DNA of 35,994 nucleotides. Source: Flavobacterium tructae (GTDB lineage: Bacteria > Bacteroidota > Bacteroidia > Flavobacteriales > Flavobacteriaceae). Of the stretch, positions 31,531-35,994 are shown one piece after another. The stretch is from contig NZ_MUHH01000015.1 of assembly GCF_002217475.1 (NCBI RefSeq), forward strand, positions 1 through 35,994, read 5' to 3'. Numbering within the stretch: the stretch's first letter is position 1; each line of letters opens with the position of its first letter. The notes below the pieces were generated by a model. It made no database searches, was not told where the DNA came from, and was given only the letters and a program-made list of their open reading frames with translations. The position numbers were made by a program, and so were the translations under genes.

Positions 31531-34500
31531 ATGAAAATCAACTTTAAGTTTTTTTTGGGGCTATTGATCACATTATTTATGCAAATAGCCAATGCGCAGG
31601 AAGGATCTATTACAGGGAAAGTTACTGACTCAAAACGAGTTCCGCTTCCGGGAGTTAACATTCTTGTAAAAGGAACAAAAGTCAGTACTCAAACTGATTT
31701 TGACGGAAATTTTAAAATAACAGCAAAAAAAGGAGACGTACTAACAGTAAGTTATGTCAGTTTTGCAACTGTACACGTCCCTGCCTCCAATTTAATGACC
31801 GTTCAACTGGTCGAAACACAAAATGAACTGGAAGCCGTTTTGGTCGTTGGTTACGGAACACAGACCAAAAAGAATTTAACGGACAACATTGCCCGCGTTA
31901 CGGCAAAAGATATCCAGCAAATACCTGTTTCAAACGTTCAAAATGCGCTGGTGGGTAAACTTGCCGGTGTACAAATCACTCAGACAAATGGTAAAGTTGA
32001 AGGTGGTATAAATGTTAGAGTTCGTGGTGCTGCCAGTATTAGTGCGGGAACACAGCCTTTATATGTTTTAGATGGAATTCCCTTGATTACAGACAACGAA
32101 TCCAGCAACGGAGCGCCAACAAATCCATTATTGACTTTGAGCCCTAATGAAATCGAGTCTATTGACGTCTTAAAAGATGCTTCTTCTGCAGCGATTTATG
32201 GTGCACGTGGTGCTAATGGAGTAGTAATCATCACTACCAAAAAAGGAAAAGACGGAAAAGGAACTTTCTCTCTTAATTTCTCGCAAGGTGTTAGCGAAGC
32301 TACTCACAAGAGAAAGTGGCTTAATGCAAAACAATATGTTGAATTAATACGCGAAGCCGGAAAAAATGTTGATGATTTGGCCTCGGTAGAAGAAGAACTA
32401 GATCGTCTGGCTCAGGGAACTGACTGGAGAAATGGAGAAATTGATACGGACTGGCAGGATATCGCCTTTCAAACGGGATATACCACCGATGCTGATTTTT
32501 CGGTTTCCGGTGGAGACGACAAAACCAGATACTTCTTTTCAGGAGCTTACAACAACACTACCGGAATTATCGACAGTAACAGTCTGGAGAGAATAACCGG
32601 AAGATCTAATTTATCTCATAAACTATCAGATCGATTTACTGTGGGAATGAACATTGGTTTTTCAAGAGCCATCATCAACAGAGTGCAGGATGATAACTCT
32701 TTTACATCACCTTTACAATCCGTAGCGCAGGCTCCAATATCACAGGCAAGACTGGCAGACGGAACGGCAAACCCAAATACAGAATATGCTAACTACTTAT
32801 TGGCAAAAGACAATACTTTCTGGAAAACCATCATGCGCAGACTTACCGGAAAAGTTTTTGGCGAACTTAAAATAGTAAAAGGTCTGAAGTTCAATTCTGA
32901 TTTTTCTTATGACTACATGACTCAGACAGAAGACTACTGGCAGGGAAAAAATGCTCCTTTTATGGCAACTGACGGTGCTGTATTTGCAACCTCTGTAAAT
33001 ACCGAAAATTATATTTTCAGTAACTACTTTACCTACGACAAAACATTTGCAGAAAAACACGCTCTGAATCTTGTTGCCGGTATGGAACTTAACAAGTACA
33101 ACAATAGATATCAGGATGTAAATAGCATCTACTTCCCTAACGACGGTTTTCAGACGATCGACGGAGGAGCCGAAATTAATGAAGGACACGGTAGGGAAAT
33201 TGATTATGCATTTGTATCTCAATTTGGAAGATTAAGCTATGCTTTTGATGGCAAATACCTTTTTAAAGCCAGTATTCGTCGTGACGGCTCTTCCCGTTTT
33301 GGAAAAAACGAACGCTATGGTGTTTTCCCTGCACTCTCTGCCGGTTGGGTAATATCAAAGGAAAATTTCCTGAAAGAAAATCCGGTTTTAACGTATTTGA
33401 AAATAAAAGGAAGCTGGGGTAAATTAGGAAATGCCGAAATTGGAAACTTTGCTTCACGCCAGTTGTATCAGACAAATCCCTATAATTTAAAATCAGGACT
33501 TACCTTTGATCAGCCAGGAAATGATAATTTAACCTGGGAGAAATCGACTCAAATTGATTTTGGTGCCGAACTGGGCTTTTTAGATAAAATTACTTTCGAG
33601 GCCGATTACTACCAAAAAGACACAGACGGATTGCTTTTTGATGTTCCGCTTCCTAAAAGTGCCGGTGGTGGCGATTTAGGAACCATTAGCAAAAATATCG
33701 GAAAAATCAGAAGTAGTGGTTTCGAATTCACTTTAAACACCAAAAATATCACAACCGAAAATTTTACCTGGACAACAAGTTTCAATTTAACGACCAATCA
33801 ATCTAAAGTAAAATCGTTACCCAACAACAATGCTGATGTAATAAGCAGTTATACCATTAATAGAGTTGGTGAAAACATTTCGTCTTTCTATTTGGTAGAA
33901 TACGCAGGGGTTGATCCCGCAAACGGAGATGCACTTTTTGTAAAAAACACAAAAAATGCCGATGGAAGCATTGACAGAAGTACCACTAATGACTATAGTG
34001 AAGCACAGAGAACCATTCTTGGGAATCCGTTTCCAACCTTAATGTCAGGACTTACCAATACGATCCTGTACAAAGGAGTTGATTTTTCATTTACTTTCCA
34101 GGGAGAATGGGGTGCCAGTATTTACAACACTGCAGGAATTTATCAGTCTACAGCAGCCGATTATTTTGACAACCAGACTCTGGATCAGTTAGACCGTTGG
34201 CAAAAACCGGGAGACATTACCAATGTTCCTCAGGCGAGATTTGGCGGTACAAACGGTACCCAAAATTCGAGCCGCTATCTGGGCAAATCAGATTTCATAC
34301 GTTTAAGAAACCTGACTTTAGGATATTCGTTACCTAAAAAGACAGTAAGCGACATGGGAATGAGCAATTTAAGAGTATACATGACCGCTGTAAATTTATT
34401 GACTTTTACCAATTATAAAGGTTCTGATCCTGAGTCACGAAGAGACGATATCACAAGAGCAAATCCTAATATTGGACAGGAATTTTATTCGGCTCCGCCA

Positions 34501-34539
34501 GCGAGAACAATTGCGATGGGAGTAAATATCAATTTTTAA
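31531..34539 (+). CDS. SusC-family TonB-dependent transporter (second copy)
   Basis: A 1002-residue outer-membrane transporter. Signal peptide ends IANAQ (residue about 23). The carboxypeptidase-regulatory-like domain (SITGKVTDSKRVPLPGVNIL) is followed by AVLVVGYGTQTKKNLTDNI, the plug with GGINVRVRGAASI and PLYVLDGIPL, then YGARGANGVVIITTKKG and the barrel, which ends in an aromatic residue (VNINF). It is only broadly similar to the first SusC, so the two probably take different ligands. It lacks the shared sulfur-locus promoter and leader peptide and has its own palindrome upstream. Its SusD partner starts 10 nt later. Enzymes that would reveal the ligand, if any, lie beyond the window. Confidence 0.95.
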   Translation: MKINFKFFLGLLITLFMQIANAQEGSITGKVTDSKRVPLPGVNILVKGTKVSTQTDFDGNFKITAKKGDVLTVSYVSFATVHVPASNLMTVQLVETQNELEAVLVVGYGTQTKKNLTDNIARVTAKDIQQIPVSNVQNALVGKLAGVQITQTNGKVEGGINVRVRGAASISAGTQPLYVLDGIPLITDNESSNGAPTNPLLTLSPNEIESIDVLKDASSAAIYGARGANGVVIITTKKGKDGKGTFSLNFSQGVSEATHKRKWLNAKQYVELIREAGKNVDDLASVEEELDRLAQGTDWRNGEIDTDWQDIAFQTGYTTDADFSVSGGDDKTRYFFSGAYNNTTGIIDSNSLERITGRSNLSHKLSDRFTVGMNIGFSRAIINRVQDDNSFTSPLQSVAQAPISQARLADGTANPNTEYANYLLAKDNTFWKTIMRRLTGKVFGELKIVKGLKFNSDFSYDYMTQTEDYWQGKNAPFMATDGAVFATSVNTENYIFSNYFTYDKTFAEKHALNLVAGMELNKYNNRYQDVNSIYFPNDGFQTIDGGAEINEGHGREIDYAFVSQFGRLSYAFDGKYLFKASIRRDGSSRFGKNERYGVFPALSAGWVISKENFLKENPVLTYLKIKGSWGKLGNAEIGNFASRQLYQTNPYNLKSGLTFDQPGNDNLTWEKSTQIDFGAELGFLDKITFEADYYQKDTDGLLFDVPLPKSAGGGDLGTISKNIGKIRSSGFEFTLNTKNITTENFTWTTSFNLTTNQSKVKSLPNNNADVISSYTINRVGENISSFYLVEYAGVDPANGDALFVKNTKNADGSIDRSTTNDYSEAQRTILGNPFPTLMSGLTNTILYKGVDFSFTFQGEWGASIYNTAGIYQSTAADYFDNQTLDQLDRWQKPGDITNVPQARFGGTNGTQNSSRYLGKSDFIRLRNLTLGYSLPKKTVSDMGMSNLRVYMTAVNLLTFTNYKGSDPESRRDDITRANPNIGQEFYSAPPARTIAMGVNINF

Positions 34540-34549
34540 ATCGATCAAG

Positions 34550-35947
34550 ATGAAATCAAACACTATACTATTATTTATGTTTTTTGCAGTCTTTTTTACA
34601 AGCTGTCAAGATGAATTAAACATAGAACCAAAGCAAAGAGAAGACGCTTCTGTAACGTTAAGTACAGAAGAAGGGGTTACCAATGTACTCACCGGAACTT
34701 ATGCTCTTGCTGCAAGAGGAAATGCTTACGGAGGAAGAATCTTAGTTTACGCCGATTTACTGGGAGCAACAGGTGCAACTGCCACTACTGAATTTAGATT
34801 CAGAGGAAGTTTTGGCGAATTAAGACAAATGTATATCAAACAAATGCTTGCTGATAACGTAATCATCACCGGAACTTACTCCAGATGTTACGAAATCGTA
34901 AACGCTACCAATACCGTTATCGACAATATCAGCAAAGTAAAAGATCCGGCCAAACAAGCCCGAATGATTGGTGAAGCTAATTTTTTAAGATCACTTGCTT
35001 ATTTTGATTTAGTGCGCTTTTTTGCAAAACCATACGTTAGCGGTCAGGCCAATAATCAATTAGGAATTGTAATAAGAGACAAAGCTATTTATGATTTCAA
35101 CGCCGATTTATCAAAAGAAAGAAGTACGGTTGCCGAAGTATACAAAGTAATCATTGACGGATTAAATCTTGCCTACACCAATCTTCCAAAAGACAATAGT
35201 TTTTATGCTGATAAATATGCTGCAAAAGCCCTATTAGCGAGAGTATATCTACAACAAGGCAATTACGCTTTGGCAAGAGACGCTGCCGATGATGTCATCA
35301 AAAACAGCGGACACTCATTGTCTACAAAATATGCAGATGCCTTTAATCATGATACCGATCAGGCTGAAGATGTATTTGCTATCCAAATTACAAAACAAAC
35401 CGGAGTAAACGATGCCAATACCTTTTATTCAGCTGAGAATAATGGAGGACGCGGAGGTGACATTGCGATCAGAGATCCTTATCTGGAAAAATTTACAGAT
35501 CCTAACGACGATCGTGCAAAATTCAATTATGTAAACCCTGTAAATGACAGAATACTAACCCTGAAATTTACCGATCAGTTTGCTAATGTAGGGATTATTC
35601 GTCTGGCTGAAATGTACCTCATCAGAGCCGAAGCCAACTTTCGCGCCGGAACAGTGGTAGGCAACACTCCGATTGACGATATCAACATCATCAGAACAAG
35701 AGCCAACGCACAAAAACTAACCGCAGTAACACTTGATGCCATTTTATTAGAACGCCAATTCGAATTAGCGATGGAAGGCTTTTCTATTCACGATATCCGA
35801 AGAACAAAAGGCTCCATTGATGTAAGTGTCGACGGTGACGGATCTGAATTATTATCTTATGATGCGGATGTACTGGTATTTCCTATTCCGATCTTGGAAA
35901 TGGATGCCAACAAAAAAATCACCCAGAACCCGGGTTACAGCAAATAA
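34550..35947 (+). CDS. SusD/RagB-family surface lipoprotein (second copy)
   Basis: A 465-residue lipoprotein with lipobox FFTSC (Cys19). SusD marks are NATNTVIDNISKV, ANFLRSLAYFDLVRFFAKPY, the KALLARVYLQQGNYALARD repeat helix and the C-terminal ERQFELAMEGFSIHDIRRTKG and VFPIPILEMDANK with a final NPGYSK. It partners the SusC encoded 10 nt upstream. It is complete. What follows is a short repeat and the window end, so further operon genes cannot be seen. Confidence 0.95.
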   Translation: MKSNTILLFMFFAVFFTSCQDELNIEPKQREDASVTLSTEEGVTNVLTGTYALAARGNAYGGRILVYADLLGATGATATTEFRFRGSFGELRQMYIKQMLADNVIITGTYSRCYEIVNATNTVIDNISKVKDPAKQARMIGEANFLRSLAYFDLVRFFAKPYVSGQANNQLGIVIRDKAIYDFNADLSKERSTVAEVYKVIIDGLNLAYTNLPKDNSFYADKYAAKALLARVYLQQGNYALARDAADDVIKNSGHSLSTKYADAFNHDTDQAEDVFAIQITKQTGVNDANTFYSAENNGGRGGDIAIRDPYLEKFTDPNDDRAKFNYVNPVNDRILTLKFTDQFANVGIIRLAEMYLIRAEANFRAGTVVGNTPIDDINIIRTRANAQKLTAVTLDAILLERQFELAMEGFSIHDIRRTKGSIDVSVDGDGSELLSYDADVLVFPIPILEMDANKKITQNPGYSK

Positions 35948-35952
35948 AATTA

Positions 35953-35992
35953 CTTAGATTCTCAGGGACTAAGATGCTGAGATACTAAGATT
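35953..35992. repeat. Quasi-tandem ACTAAGATGCTGAGAT repeat
   Basis: Overlapping copies of ACTAAGAT and variants (GACTAAGATGCTGAGAT, then ACTAAGATTTT) lie just after the last stop codon and run to the window edge. It looks like a common non-coding flavobacterial intergenic repeat; its full extent is cut off. Confidence 0.5.
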
Positions 35993-35994
35993 TT

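Overview
The window looks like chromosomal DNA of a Bacteroidota bacterium, most probably a Flavobacterium. The DNA is AT-rich. It carries two SusC/SusD outer-membrane pairs. Several promoters match the Bacteroidota form (TTG, about 19 nt, TAnnTTTG). Gene starts lack clear Shine-Dalgarno sequences, and the intergenic repeats are of the kind common in flavobacteria. No tRNA, rRNA, CRISPR array, transposase or integrase was seen.

Left part (1-8300): mixed chromosomal genes. In order they are a DUF2130 coiled-coil protein with a nuclease-like core, a META-domain lipoprotein (opposite strand), a DUF4202 protein, an orphan NarL-type response regulator flanked by ATTACGTA repeats, an outer-membrane barrel protein behind a CRP/FNR-like palindrome, an endonuclease/exonuclease/phosphatase protein with a methyltransferase, and a Lys/Ala-rich histone H1-like protein.

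Middle (8407-14734, minus strand): a molybdenum cofactor cluster transcribed as moeA, tauE-like exporter, mobA, cobA (uroporphyrinogen III methyltransferase), moaD, moaE, moaC-mog fusion, moaA. It covers most of Moco synthesis and the first step to siroheme. No Mo enzyme and no MoaD-activating moeB is present in the window. Dispersed repeats sit in three of its intergenic gaps.

Right part (15300-35994, plus strand): a sulfur locus. Segment A is SusC/SusD, arylsulfatase, a 39-residue membrane peptide, a fatty-acid hydroxylase/sterol desaturase, a secreted rhodanese-thioredoxin fusion, a YeiH-type transporter and a second arylsulfatase. Segment B is a family 2A encapsulin shell gene whose 3' end overlaps the gene for its likely cargo, a SufS-like cysteine desulfurase with a disordered N-terminal extension of about 245 residues. 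Segment C is a second SusC/SusD pair. No polysaccharide-degrading enzyme is present, so the locus reads as uptake and desulfation of organic sulfate esters, linked to intracellular sulfur handling in a protein nanocompartment.

The most novel signal is regulatory. Segments A and B each begin with a near-identical module: the same promoter, then a 28-codon reading frame starting at TTG and ending in a Cys-rich tail (CYMCFCC or CYMCFCR), then a 5' leader of more than 300 nt. Seven of the eleven codon differences between the two copies are synonymous, including all five in an identical 18-residue core, so the peptide is very probably translated. Segment A has a second minute frame ending SCCCK just before a perfect 10-bp hairpin. 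The Cys codons can pair with that hairpin, as in an attenuator, and the hairpin's 3' arm holds the start codon of a third small frame. I infer a cysteine- or sulfur-responsive leader-peptide regulon joining sulfate-ester scavenging to the encapsulin.
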